In this document: positions 24,001 through 35,804 of the stretch, in pieces | Numbering within the stretch: position 1 is the first letter of the stretch | Layout: each line of letters starts with the position of its first letter | Assembly: GCF_001949145.1 (NCBI RefSeq) | Contig: NW_019091382.1 | Location: forward strand, 408,012 to 472,011 | Direction of reading: 5' to 3' | Length of the DNA: 64,000 bases | Origin: Acanthaster planci | Lineage: Eukaryota; Echinodermata; Asteroidea; Valvatida; Acanthasteridae | Position numbers and translations under genes: made by a program | The notes under the pieces: generated by a model | What the model saw: only the letters and a program-made list of their open reading frames with translations | The model's database searches: none | What the model was told of the DNA's origin: nothing

Positions 24001-25164
24001 AGACCTATTTTCAAAAACAAGATGGCCGACACATGAATACAGTCTATTCGCCTCAGTCCAGTATTTTCTTTTTAAATGCCATGGAGAATTTTGAAAGATC
24101 ACTTGTTGCTTGGAAGCATAGGTCCCCAAAGTGATTATAAAAGATTCTCCGTTTCGTTTAATGCAGAGCTATTTCCGAGAATGTCTTTCATTTCACTCCT
24201 GATTTACGACCAAGATGTTAATTAGATCACAATTGATAATAATATTTGGATTGAAATGGAAGGAAAAAATCACGCAATCCAAACCACAACAACGAAACTG
24301 CTTTAGGCAAAGACGAAAAGTTAAGATGTTTAAGTATCAGATAACATTGAAAAGCGACAACGAAGTAGACAAGAGGATAAGCGTGAACTGAAGCTAAAAC
24401 ATGAACTACCGATGGTATGAAGTATTCCAAAATACGCAGAATAAAATTGATAAACAGCCTGTATTGGGACACATGGGGGGTGGGCTCAGTGAATTCGGTC
24501 AGTTAGAGCACTGACCGTCAGAAGTTTTTTTGCTTCTGTAAATTCTGAAAGGGGGTGGGACACACGAGGGGCACAGACCTTGAGCGAGGGGGTCCCGTGC
24601 TGACAAGGTCACAAAATGCGAGACTGTGGTACTTTGTTTATGCTTTCGGGGCATAAACAAGCGACAGCACTTGGCCGGTTTGATCATCGAATTCACCTGC
24701 GCGTCCCACTTTTCTCTGCATTACTGGATAAAGACTCCCATTATCATCACAATATACATTGTTTAATTGTGGCCTGTCAGTGTGTCGGAAGAAAAGGGCA
24801 TTGCAGTGACTAATATTAATTTCAGCAAACACTTCGTAGCAACTGAAAAGGGATGGGGGTGAACAAAATGGCTCGTCTAAACTCAAGGAGGGCCTACTAT
24901 AGAATTCCCCTCATTAACTAAAACAAGAGTAACTTTTTGAGTGGCCTTTCTGGGGAAAATCCCGAGTGGAAATAAGTCTAATACTAGTACGAACAAGAAG
25001 CGACACTTGCGAATGAGCGCCGCGGTATTTGACCCAGTTCCAGGTGAATGACCTGGAGACAGCGCTCTAAATCCCGCCCCTTCAAAGGTGCGACAGGTGA
25101 CCAGCTTTAACAATAGCCAAGTTACTTTCAAAGTAGGGACATTTCCTGGTGTTTACGCGTATTG
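24001..25164. other. Spacer, no gene recognised
   Basis: AT-rich. No frame with a recognisable motif. Confidence 0.4.
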
Positions 25165-26110
25165 GCGTTTCAAAGTTTTCTCTTCTTAGTGTTTCAGGTT
25201 TATTTCCATTCCAAATATAAGTTAAATAATATAGAACTTTTTCACCCACTTGACTGGATTGCGCTAAATGTAAGCAATACCTCCCCGTGTGAACCGTTGA
25301 TCAGCCTTAAGGGTTTCTTCGGAATCACAAACAGTTTAAGGATAGTTTTATAAGTAGTTTTCCACGCAAGAATGCCGTATTGAAGATGAGGCAAACATAA
25401 GGTATTATACATCCAAAAAAGAATACGAGAAGGGAGAAAGGCGCTGAGTTTCCTGAGAACACCAAGATTTCGAGAAATAAGTGCACTTCGGAACTTTCTG
25501 GCAATGAAGTTTCCATGTTAACTTATCAGTGATTAAGACACCCAAAAAATGTACAGGAATTCACACTTTCCATAAGATTATCTTTAAAACGAATCCTGAT
25601 TTCTTTTGTCTATGTTTCGGTTGGTAAAAACCATCGAGTGAGTTTTCTTCAAATTCAAGGTTACTTTGTTCTCACGAACCACTCAAAAACATTATTTAAC
25701 TCCCTGTCTATCAGATCATCAGACGTTTTTACCACTGTTGAATATATTTGTGTCATCTGCAAATAATATAAACTTGAGAAGTTTTCTGGAGTTACACGTA
25801 TCATGAATGTAGATAAGAAATAAAACGGGCCCTCGAAGTGAGCCTTGAGGTACACCACAGGTGATTAATTTGTCATTGGACCTTTTATTTTGCAAGATTA
25901 CATAGCCTAGTGCTTCCTATTCTTGAGATTTTTGAGTCTTTAAACCATTCCAGTGCGGTAACTATGACACCATGTAGCTTTAGAGATAAGAATATCATGC
26001 TGAAAAAAAAATCACCCAATCGGACTCGGCTTCTTTGATAATGGAGTGGAAAAAATATTCTTTCAGGAAATTAACTAGTAAGGCTAATGTGATCCTTTGT
26101 TGAAAAAAAA
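25165..26110 (-). pseudogene. Decayed non-LTR retrotransposon (LINE) reverse transcriptase
   Basis: Read on the minus strand, frames joined across stops and shifts give CGVPQGSLRGPVLFLIYIHD and then KFILFADDTNIF, with the catalytic FADD. VTLNLKKTHSMVF and LGVLITDKLTWKLHC follow, then LPSRILFWMYNTLCLPHLQY. These are reverse transcriptase blocks in the right order for a Jockey/CR1/L2-type element. Upstream (25890-26110) there are weak traces of the block preceding GVPQGS. Several in-frame stops and at least one frameshift make it inactive. No endonuclease part is seen, consistent with 5' truncation. Confidence 0.85.
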
Positions 26111-28545
26111 AACACAATAGATTTGAAAGTTTGTGACACCTCCGAGGACTAGCCTTTGCCATCAGAGGTATATGTGACGAGTCACCGTGTATCTGGCGGG
26201 GTTCCCGGGCCGTGTGGAAGGCAATAATTGCCCGGACACCGCTCCGGAAACGAAGCTGATGATGAGCAACTGCCACACGGGGACGAAAACTAGCCCGTGG
26301 TCCCAAGACTCCCGTCCAAGGCCATGACATATTTCGGTTGTGAACGTCCCTTTCAAAATGAAAAAAAAGCTTTTAAGCTTACCTTGTTTCGGGCCATTTT
26401 TTTCTTTGAGAAAATTGGTCAGAACTATCAGTCATCAATCAGTATTTTAAAAAAATGGGTAAGAAATTCCACGTCGCCTCTGGCAAAAACGATTGATATA
26501 CGAATATAAGGTTGTGACAATAAATACATTTAAACTTACATAAGTTAAAGAGCTTCCTGTCTGTCCATGCGCAGTACGCATGCCACGCCTCCAAACTCGT
26601 GATCTGGAAGCATGGCAGCTCAAGGCTCACATGCAGCTGTCAATTAAAGCCCGCGTCGTTCCGCCCCCTGGTAATCGACTGCGCTCAGGGTCTAAAGCTG
26701 AATTTCTACCAGTGAACACGTTATTACCTGTTTGCTACTGTGGAAGAGAGAAACAGCGATCTGGAAACGATTACTCGTCAAGAGGTAAGTCCCTTCTCCG
26801 ATCATTCGTGCCCGTTATATTTTCTTATATTTAGCTGTAAAGATACTCTCAACTGTTACAGTTTGTGTATTACGTTTATTATTCTTTGTCGCATTCTCTT
26901 CCCTTTTTCGTACGGGACCGAAATTGTTCTCCGTGTACGTGTCTGCTTTCAAAACCAAGGTCTAATTGCATGCCTATAAATATATATTAATTTTATTTAA
27001 ATATTTTATATAATAATTCATTCCCCTGATCTGTCAAAACAGTGAAATGCCCTCTTTGGGGTTTCATTTCTTTTTACACTCTTCCATACTTGAAATTTGA
27101 CTGGCCTTTCCCGCCAGATGAGGGCGTTTTATAGGTGACGTCACACCCGGATACTCTCAGATTGTGAGCCTAAAAGATGTAGTTCATTGACAAACTTATC
27201 TGTACAAAAGGTTCTGACTTCCTGAGTCCACATCAGAAAACGGAAGAAAAACAAAACTGTATCACCCTACGGCACGAATCTCGAAATTATTCCAACTTTT
27301 AATGCCGAACAGCCATAAGATGACGTCACTTCGTAGTTCGTGAATGTGGAACTTTGTATTACCGTGAAAGAAAAGGCATAGCAACGCGCCAAAATTAGCA
27401 GTTTCAAGCAAATGGTGTACAAAACACGTAGCTTACATTTTAAATACTGCTGTTTGGAAGGTCTATTACGTTGACGACGAAAATGACTTTGTCTGCATCA
27501 GAGTTATGTGATTTCTGCAAAGAGTAATTCAGGCTTTGGCTGGCGTCTTTAAAATCTAATATTTATTTATTTACTCACCCAGATTCCTCACCATTTAAAG
27601 TTACAACAAAAGTTATCATTATTTACTACATTGGCGGCTCAAAAGCAAACACCGCGAGGCTCATGCTTCAGAAAAATATCCCCCACTGTGAAAAACTGTT
27701 TGGATAAAAAGGCCGATAAACATCTGACCATGTAGTTAGGCTAAGTTCCCTTGGATAGCTTTCTTCACGATAGCCTATTTCATTTCCCGCGCTCCAATAA
27801 CCTAAGATGACTTTGCCATGTACGTGACTGAAGTCACATTACGACACTGATAATGTGGTAACATGGTCGAGTTTCTGTGCAGATAGTTTGGTTTCGACTA
27901 GCCGTTCTGAACCAGATTAAAAGCGGTCGATGGCTACATAATGTACATGTACAAAATGATATCATGGATAATGCTAACTCCCAAAATGTTTCTAACTCCC
28001 ACAAGCTCAGTATACAAAATTTCTTAGAGTAAACAATAAAAAACATTAGCATTAACTTAAATACGGTTAGTAATTTTGAAAGGCCCAAAATACAAAAGCT
28101 GAAGTAATACCCATCATCTCATTGGTGGGCTGTCAATCACGTGTCATGAATTATTCATCCTAACGCACGGCGTGCAACAATGCGCAGATTTCGTCTCGAG
28201 GAATAAACCATTCATCTTTCTAGTGTTGTATCAGAGTCCATAAAAATCCCTGAATAAGGCCAGTCATGAGTAACTGGTTGAACAATGAGAAAGGAATGCT
28301 TTTGTCAAAGCTCAATTGAAAAGCTTGTGAATTGGCTTAAGACTGAAGACTTGTGATAGACCTATATTATCTTGCAGGGACTGGCGATGGACCCGAATGC
28401 ACTAATTAACACGGTTTCTGCTTTGGAAAACGTTTAATGAATTATGTTGTTAATGCAAATTCGTACAATAATTCAGTTTCAAGTATTGAAGCCAGATCTT
28501 TATTTTAAGGTAGATTTTGAAATAGGTATTGGCCGCATACAGACG
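26111..28545. other. Upstream flank of the fibrinogen-like gene
   Basis: No gene recognised. A moderately GC-rich block at 26160-26300 and a good splice donor (AGAG|GTAAGTCC at 26785) hint at an unplaced exon, but no family match supports it. Two TGACGTCA octamers lie at 27136 and 27321, about 1.2-1.4 kb before the coding start. Confidence 0.35.
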
Positions 28546-31107
28546 ATGGAAAACTTCGGACAAGTGTTGAAACTCGTCGTCATAGCAACCCTCTCGGTCG
28601 CCTGGACAACAGCGCAAGACACTCCGTGTACTTGCGACTATACGCAGTATGAAGGTACTTGCAATTTGCCGAGAAGTTGATGAGATTTCAGCTTAACCCC
28701 CGACTTGCAACAAGAGTTCCACCGATCTCTCTATTTAGTGTAGTACACGTCTTGAGAAAATTCCTGAAAACAGTTGGGGTTTCCAGACAACAGTAATTTG
28801 AGGCTCTATCTCTAATGAATGTGTAAAAAGTCGTATGATTTTGAGTGGCCAATAACTGGCACCGTACTAATTATAAATTCATCCAGAATTTACTTTGAAA
28901 AAGCACTGGATCCTTGCATGTTGCTTTGTTTCCAAAAATGAAGCCCATACTCACGAGTTACGTACCAGATAATCAAAAGAACTTTAAAAGCTGTCCTTTA
29001 TTTTCGTAAGCCCTCATATTTTTGCAGGCTCAAGCCCTCGAAATATTATTTTCTGGCTTGGTAATTAAGCCATGCCATCACACGGTAACGATGAGGATCT
29101 ATTTTCTTCATGGCGCAGGGCTGGAGAGCCGCATCACGACCTTAGAGACCCTGACATCCAGCCTTCATGACACCGTATTTAAGGTCAGGCAAGACAACAA
29201 CAAGATGAAGAAGCTGACTGTTGCCTCATTGAACATAGCCCTGACTCCTGAGGAGAACCAGTGTCAACACGTGGAAGAACTCGTTAACATCATCGGAGGT
29301 AGGCCCGCCATTTGCTTGTGCCCCAGAATAGGAACTTCGCCACAGTAGAGATGGTCGTTTGGTTTCTGGCAGTGCCTAAAATGAACTGACTTCGGCGAAG
29401 AATAGCACACGTCTATGGCTACGGGCTGTAACCGCCGGCTAAATTAGTAGTGTCAGGTATGCATGACGTATTCCCAGTCAAAGCCGCAACTTTCGGCTGA
29501 ATTACCGTCTTTCGCTCATCTCCACTGCCCTTAGAGGGCGCGGCGCTGAGAAGGTTAAACTCTCATTGGGCGACAATGACGATGAAAAGTGGCATGGGCT
29601 GGCCAACACTAGCCTGTCTCTTCTTTGCCGGAGGGGGCGCTTCTATTTACGGATACAGGCATGGTGACCTTTTCCTTTTTTCCCCCCTTGGAGCAGGACT
29701 TTCATTCTACGTGGGGCTGGGCCCCAATTCCTGCGAGCTGATGGGCACGGCGCTCTACCCTGCCGTGGCCTGCAGTCAGCTGCATGAAGCCTGCCGGAAA
29801 CCTAGCGGAAGTTACTTCGTCCGAAGCACAGTCTTCACAGAGGTAGGCTGTTTAACCCTCCGGGACTTCGTCTCAACGCTAAAAGTCGATCACAGTCCGT
29901 TTCGTAACATTTCCCTCATCGTCACAGTAATTTTTTTCGGGGGGGGGCTCTTTGGAGGCCTACTATGAGGTTAGAGAGGAACGTATTAAATTGCCATTAG
30001 ATATTTGATGCATTTTAAAGATACATTTTTTGATCCTGTGGGAATAATTATCAGACACGATGAGTTAAGACTAGACCAGAGTAGCAGAGATTGTGAAATG
30101 AAACACGATTATAGGACAGTCTACAGAAGGATTTACACGACTAAAGCAAAAGACACTTGGCCAAGTGTGATCAGCGACAGTAACATTTGTCAAGATCTGG
30201 TCGATTTGGCCCGGTACCCTGGATATGATTAATTTTTGTGTAGAGGTTTCCATGAAAATGGGTAAGCGATTCACAGAAGGTTGCTGACCAAACGTGGCCC
30301 TGTCGATCGCAGGTATACTGTGAGATGGACGAGTTCGGCGGCGGCTGGACTCGCTTCGGCCGGGGCGGCATGGAGTCCGCCTGGAACTACCAGGACGAGA
30401 ACGAGAGCGAGGTCACCCTGATTGTGATCTCCCCGCGGGACGTCAAGCTGATCCAGGACCTGCGCTTCAACACCTTCCGGGTCTCCACCGACGTGACGTT
30501 CCGCATGCAGGCCGATGACTCCACTAGCCCCTCCACCGTGTACACGCGGACCTTGCCTTGGCTGGAGGAGAAGCCGTTTACCATCGGTTACGGACGCGAC
30601 CATACACGCTTGGAGCTTACCGATGAAGGTGGGTGACCAATTGTAATGATGCCTCACCTTAATTTGTCCGATTCTGCCGCTTTATCCAGTCCGTAATTGT
30701 GACGTCACTTCATGAAATCAATCTTTCCACTGCACTATAAATATTTATTCGCTCAATTGTAATTTTTTGGGGTTCTAACCTTTTCGGTGTACTTGAAGAT
30801 TGAATCTGTCATAAATCTTTACATCTACTACCGATGAAAGACCATCGACCTGGTTTCAGCCCTAAACCGACCCCGCCTTGCCCGTCTTTCTCTGTCAGGA
30901 GACCGACTCAACTGTTTCGCCGGCGGCTCTAGCCGATGCGGTGAGGACGGACTACCGCGGACTGACGAGCCGTCCGCGCGGGTAGCGTTCACCTCCGTCT
31001 ACTTCGGTCCCCGAGCCGAAGACCGCGGGGCTCAGGCGCACCAGTCCGAGTGGTCTCGCAATCGTTTCACCTGGTCGGGTTCCTTCTATTACCTATTAGC
31101 CAAGTAA
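28546..31107 (+). CDS. Secreted fibrinogen-C-like protein with short coiled coil (five exons, 319 aa)
   Basis: Exons 28546-28654, 29119-29298, 29697-29842, 30313-30628 and 30899-31107 (TAA); all phases join. The start is the ATG opening a clear signal peptide (LKLVVIATLSVAWTTAQ). Residues 28-30 are a CTC pair. Exon 2 (37-96) is a heptad-like stretch (LESRITTLETLTSSLHDTVF). Exons 3-4 hold CSQLHEACRKPSGSYFV and YCEMDEFGGGWTRFGRGGM, matching the start of fibrinogen C-terminal (FReD) domains. The rest is divergent: 'NRFTWSGSFYYLLAK' ends the chain and I do not see the usual calcium site or NGANCA-type motif. Family members are secreted lectins or clotting-type proteins; the role here is unknown. 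Two extra cysteines (CFAGGSSRC) sit near the C-terminus. Confidence 0.85.
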
Positions 31108-31663
31108 ACACCAAGCCGTCCGGGTGATCCTGTGGTCGTAGGCCCGTGGCGTTCCATGTGGCTTCCAGGCCATGTTGTATTAATGACCGTGTAATGAGCT
31201 TATTGCATGCATAATCGATCTGTACGTAAATCTCACCCCAAGGGTACGTCATGAATCGATCTTTAAGGACCAAAAAGGTATTACCGTAGAGAGTTTAATG
31301 CGGTCCTTAAAATTGTTCCTTCGTATCCTGCAAATGTATTTTTCCTCTTTATTCAACTGCAGTTTTAAAGATATTTAGTCAGCTGTGGTTTTATCTTAAT
31401 ACAAATTTTTCAGTGTTGCGTCAAGGATGACAAAGATGGTGCTTTACCGGGCATCTAAACACCGAGCACTCACAAGTCTCCTTCCACATAGGTTCGGCGA
31501 CATATTTCTCCCACTAGCATTTACTGTATGAAATAACTGGGGACGTTTGAGACGCTTGGTGGCGGCAAACATACCGGTCCCACGTGACCAGTCCGGTATG
31601 TGAATTTTTTTTAACACCACGCGGTATTCGGTAAGCGCTAGCGCTATACATTTGTGGCTGTGT
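31108..31663. other. 3' flank of the fibrinogen-like gene
   Basis: Presumably begins with the 3' UTR. Nothing else recognised. Confidence 0.35.
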
Positions 31664-31815
31664 AGGATTGTTTTAAAGAGAAGTGAAGTCTGAAATTTCA
31701 ACAGGAGAAAGCTTCCACGAGGCGTGAAGACTAGTCTCCGCTCAAGACCGGCAATAAACAATAATTTCCCACAGAAAAGTATACAAGGTGTAACCCCAGA
31801 CTTGTAATAAGAACC
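31664..31815. repeat. Dispersed repeat family D, copy 1
   Basis: GGATTGTTTTAAAGAGAAGT, then GGCGTGAAGACTAG, then ACAAGGTGTAACCCCAGAC. The same ordered blocks recur at 47149-47297. An AATAAA at 31752-31757 lies inside. Confidence 0.65.
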
Positions 31816-32197
31816 ACGCCTCCGATATTGTTTGAGCAGGCGCACATAACCTGAAACCACACGTGACGCAACAGAAAAGGGTCAGTTTATTTTCTGCCAC
31901 CAAGAATTTCATACTTTTCCCTTTCCTCTTTCTTTCGCTCTTTCTTTTTGCAAATCTTGTTTTTTATATTCTAATCAACGTTATAACGTGTAGTAATGGC
32001 GGCTACTACCTCAGCACACATTTATAAGTGAATATTATTAAAACTTAATCTTTGTTTCTGTTTCCTTATAATGCTCATAACTTTTAACGATTGCTTAAAA
32101 ATATTACAATAAAACATGTTATTGAAATAGTTTGGATTGCTTGCTTGTCGAACGTTATGGAAGTTAATTTGTTGAGGGTCCCCTGTCAGTATCTACT

Positions 32198-32382
32198 TTG
32201 AGCAGAAGCACCCCCTCATTGGTTGAAAAGAGCAGTGTTAGTCGGGAGTTTTCCTTTTCGCTGGTAATTACACGCCCGTCACGCATGCATTTCATAGTCG
32301 TTTCTGAACCAGAGAAGTGCACTGAGTCCCAACCAAAGGAGCCTTCATTGCTGGGAAAATTGCGCCTTCTCTTGGTCCAGCT
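32198..32382. repeat. Dispersed repeat family B, copy 2
   Basis: Same block order and strand as 8840-8990, beginning TTTGAGCAGAAGCACCCCCTC-like and ending TTCTCTTGGTCCAG. About 35 bp longer in the middle than copy 1. Confidence 0.75.
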
Positions 32383-32795
32383 CGAGGTGCATAGAGTAAA
32401 AGTTTTGATGTGTAGAAACCAACATGAATGTGCCTAGTGCGTGCCTCTGCTGCATTATTACTAGCCTACAGAACGTGCAACTTACCCACAGGTTGTTGGA
32501 CAAAGTCTTTCCTGGTGACATCTTAATCGACATCAACTTTCGCTTTTGCATACTCAATCGACGTAATCAAAGTCGATTTTATCTACATTGTGTAATCACA
32601 TTGGCTCAGCTCAAAGTTTGTCGATGTCCAGCCAACAGAGGACTTTCTGTAAACTAGGCGGCTGATACGAAATGGCCGCCAATATGTATAAACAAAAGAA
32701 ATCAAGGCTGTTATTTTACTGTCTGCTTAACCTATGTTAGACTCAAGACACAGTGCTTTCATGGTCCGCGACAAGACTCGACCCCAGTACACAGA

Positions 32796-34751
32796 CTAAA
32801 ATAATTGTAGGACTGCATAAACTGCCAACATGGCCATGACGCAGCGATCTGTACCCAAGATGGCCGCCCCTCCGGACCCATCTGCCCTCTGGGTCCTGAA
32901 CTGGTACCCGGCCATCGGTTCGTCCAGACCGTGGTCTGACTGAAAGGCAGCAACGTCGAAGTCAAGCCTGCTGCCGGGTGGGATGACGGCTAAAGGTCCC
33001 GGCTGGGAAAACGTAAAGAACTGGTAGCGATGGAAGCCGGTTCCCTCGAGCGGGCCTGGCGATATGTACCCTATGAATAATGGGGGAATCATAAATATTC
33101 AAAATCATAAAACGAAAACAGTCGGCCCTCAGAACGTTGGTTGGTTGGAACTAAGTACATGTATACAAATAATAAATGACGTAGTCAAACTAAACGCCAA
33201 TGAAGTCAATGGCCGTGTCCGAAACGGGCGTCCAGAGATACGGCTAGGTCTATTGTCGGCGCGTCTCCACGCATTTCTATTGGAGCGAAGACCTAGACTT
33301 GGCTCTAGACAAGAGATTCGGGTGCAGCCATAGACTTCTTCAAGAATTAGATGATGACGTCAGCAGTTCAAAGGTCAGCATTGATAGGAGAAAGTGAACA
33401 TCTGTAAATGGTCAGATTGAAATGAAGTAAAGTCGTTTTGTTGGCTCTGTATATTTTTTTGGTTCACTTTATCTTACCCATGACTTCAGTTCCATTGGCG
33501 TATTGACCCACACGGAGCTCATCGCCCTGTTAACGTAGAAGACAGAAGTTTGAAACCAGTTGTTTCGCCAATAGTCATCTGAGTCCAATGATTCAAGCCC
33601 GGATGGGCATCTTCAAGAGTCGTAAAGACCTGAGTAAGGTCCATGAGCGAAGCATCGTTACTGTTGATTCTCGACTTTAGAAAGTTCACACCCTTTCCGA
33701 AGACAGTATGTCAAATTAATCGACACTAACTGTTTAAAACAGGTCGACGTAATCGAATTCGATGTCTTTTCTCTCTGCCGATGTCACACTGTACAGAGCA
33801 CTCGCCGCGACAAAAAGGACCCAACATCATTATCCAGAAACGCTGACTGACCGATGTATGTGCCAAAGAAACAAACAGTGACAAACAAACAACCCAACAA
33901 ATTCACAGACACTCGTAGTTAATAGTACATTACACCTAACCTTTGACTGGCATCCAAATTCTACTCATCAAATAATCTTAATTGCTTAGAAATTATCTCT
34001 GTCTACTGTCGAGTGGTCTTGTGCTTAGACTCATGTTTTGGAATATCGTATGCCGTCTTCTGCTTGAAAAAAATACGCATAAGATGTCTTTTCAACCCTG
34101 TCCTCGAACACCAGCGTCGATTAAAAAAAGCCTGTCCCCTGCACTTACTCCAATATTTGTGATGAGCCAGTGTATAACGTAAGCACGCCATGGGTTGCTG
34201 GCTGAAGGCGCATCCGGGTCAACCATCATTAGCGTGTAATTCAAATTCTGGCAGGAAGAAATGAAGAATAAAATGCACACCTTACTTTTTTGTCTGATAC
34301 CCAAGTTAATTTCTGGACTATTTTTACACCAAAGACAAAACTGGTTTCTTGCCATATTTTTTTCACTTGTTTTTCAGGTCGATTAACATTGTTCGATAAA
34401 AATACTCTGCTAAATTTATAAAATCACTGAATGGAGGAAATTATAACAGTCCAGATATTTTTGGGTTGGGTCGGGCCACATTCAAGACCATTTAGGATTA
34501 ATAGTCGCTCATACCGGATTCGCTCCCTGGTACGCCACAGTGCTGGGCGGCTTTTCATCACTGACCAAGCTCAGCTCCACCGCATCACCGCATTCCATGG
34601 AGAGCGACGGGTAGCTTACAGCCAGCACTGCGCTCAGAGCGCACGGGTCCTCCGTGGCAGGAATGGGAGGCGCGCCCGTCTGACCTCGGCACGGGCCCAC
34701 CGCGAAGATCGCAGCCATCACAGCGGACAGGAGAGTTCTTGTTACTTCCAT
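32796..34751 (-). CDS. Secreted phosphatidylethanolamine-binding protein, possibly GPI-anchored (four exons, 219 aa)
   Basis: On the minus strand the exons are 34515-34751, 34149-34247, 33478-33526 and 32796-33070; phases join into 219 residues. The start ATG opens a signal peptide ([20 protein letters not shown]). PEBP landmarks are in order: [17 protein letters not shown] (residues 86-93), HW at 105-106, then GTGFHRY (138-144) and [19 protein letters not shown] and GxxHR form the anion-binding pocket of the family. Most PEBPs are cytosolic; a signal peptide puts this one among the secreted forms, as with vertebrate PEBP4. The C-terminus has small residues GSGGAA (193-198), a short polar spacer and a hydrophobic end (205-219), as in GPI-anchor signals. 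It is divergent from the C3orf33 gene and convergent with the fibrinogen-like gene. Confidence 0.92.
33209..33331 (-). mobile_element. GGCTGCGTC hairpin MITE, full copy (in PEBP intron)
   Basis: 123 bp. It is close to the reverse complement of the element at 38101-38222. Ends GGCCGTGTCCGAAACGGGCG and ATTCGGGTGCAGCC. Internal ACGGCTAGGTCTATTGTC and AAGACCTAGACTTGGC. Lies in the intron between PEBP exons 3 and 4. Confidence 0.85.
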
Positions 34752-35804
34752 TGCCTCCAGTGTTGTCAAAATACGGCTTAGGACTACAGCCACAACTTTA
34801 GTAAATATCAAAAAAGTCAAAATAAAATATTTGACTATTGACAATAGAGTGACCCGAATCGAGATAAAGTCATTCAATATAAAGGTCCAAAGAGTGCGTG
34901 ACAGATCCCGAAGGTTTGAAACAACCTATAACAACATCAAAACTGTTCAACGGAGTTTTTCTTTTTATTTTGCCTAGAGATTTTGCGTCCGTTTACACAG
35001 TTGGGCCGATAACAAAAAAAAAATTCAAGTGTACAATTAAAGGGCTTAAAATGAGATTTTAGCAAGACTTTGTTTCAAACTTCCCCGAATTTAGACAAAG
35101 ATATTTCTCGACCGAACGTCCCTAGAACTAAGCGCTACCTATTGACACAATCGCAAATGTTAGGCAATCCTGTCAGTGACATAAAAGTAAATAATTGTGG
35201 AAGAGTTTACTTTTGGGGGACTCGATGGAATTGAATTAACGATGCTTATCTAGGATGCCCCAGTGTCAGTCCGTACCACCAAAATATATATCTCACGGAG
35301 TCCTCGAAGTGACACCTCGAATCGACATCTACGACGTTAACCAGGTGGGGCGTTTTATCAAGAGAAAAAGCGAAGTTTAAAGTGAGAGGTCGACATCTTG
35401 CGATAATTTTGTCGCGAATAACATTATTTTCATAGAAGGTCGACCATTTAATGAGCTAATTTATCGCAGTCCTGGTAATAACGGTATGATTCTGAAAGTG
35501 AGAAACAGATACGAGGGGAAGATTTTCGAAAGCCTTTGCACTGAATGCGAGATGTCAGCCAGGTTCTTGGACACGTTTATTGAACACCGGAGGAATTTGT
35601 TCGCAGTTTTTTCCATATTTTTTGCGGGGATATGACTGTTGTCTATTTTATTGTAAACGTCCGTAGTCGATGGCAGCTGATACGTGTATGTCTGCGACAG
35701 GTATGGTGCCTTGATCAAAGTACAACTTAACTGTGCACAAAGCCTGCTCATTATATTGTTAGGGCGCCATCAAACGACAAAAGTGAGCAGCAGAAACATT
35801 AAAA
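34752..35804. promoter_or_regulatory. Divergent intergenic region between PEBP and C3orf33 genes
   Basis: 1053 bp separating two coding starts that point away from each other. It must contain both promoters. No TATA box or other motif is convincing. The C3orf33 ATG lies in AAAATGGCGGCGCCCATGG, a GCGGC-rich start context (AAGATGGCGGC-like) often seen at metazoan housekeeping genes. Confidence 0.5.

Noticed and set aside
26740-26784. Exon encoding a short coiled-coil-like peptide (EERNSDLETITRQE) before a GTAAGT donor
   Set aside because: A stop lies close upstream in frame, the acceptor is weak, and the phase (0) does not join to the fibrinogen-like gene's coding exons.
28444-28545. Upstream in-frame start for the fibrinogen-like protein
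   Set aside because: It would add 34 residues in front of a clean signal peptide; the ATG at 28546 fits a secreted protein better.
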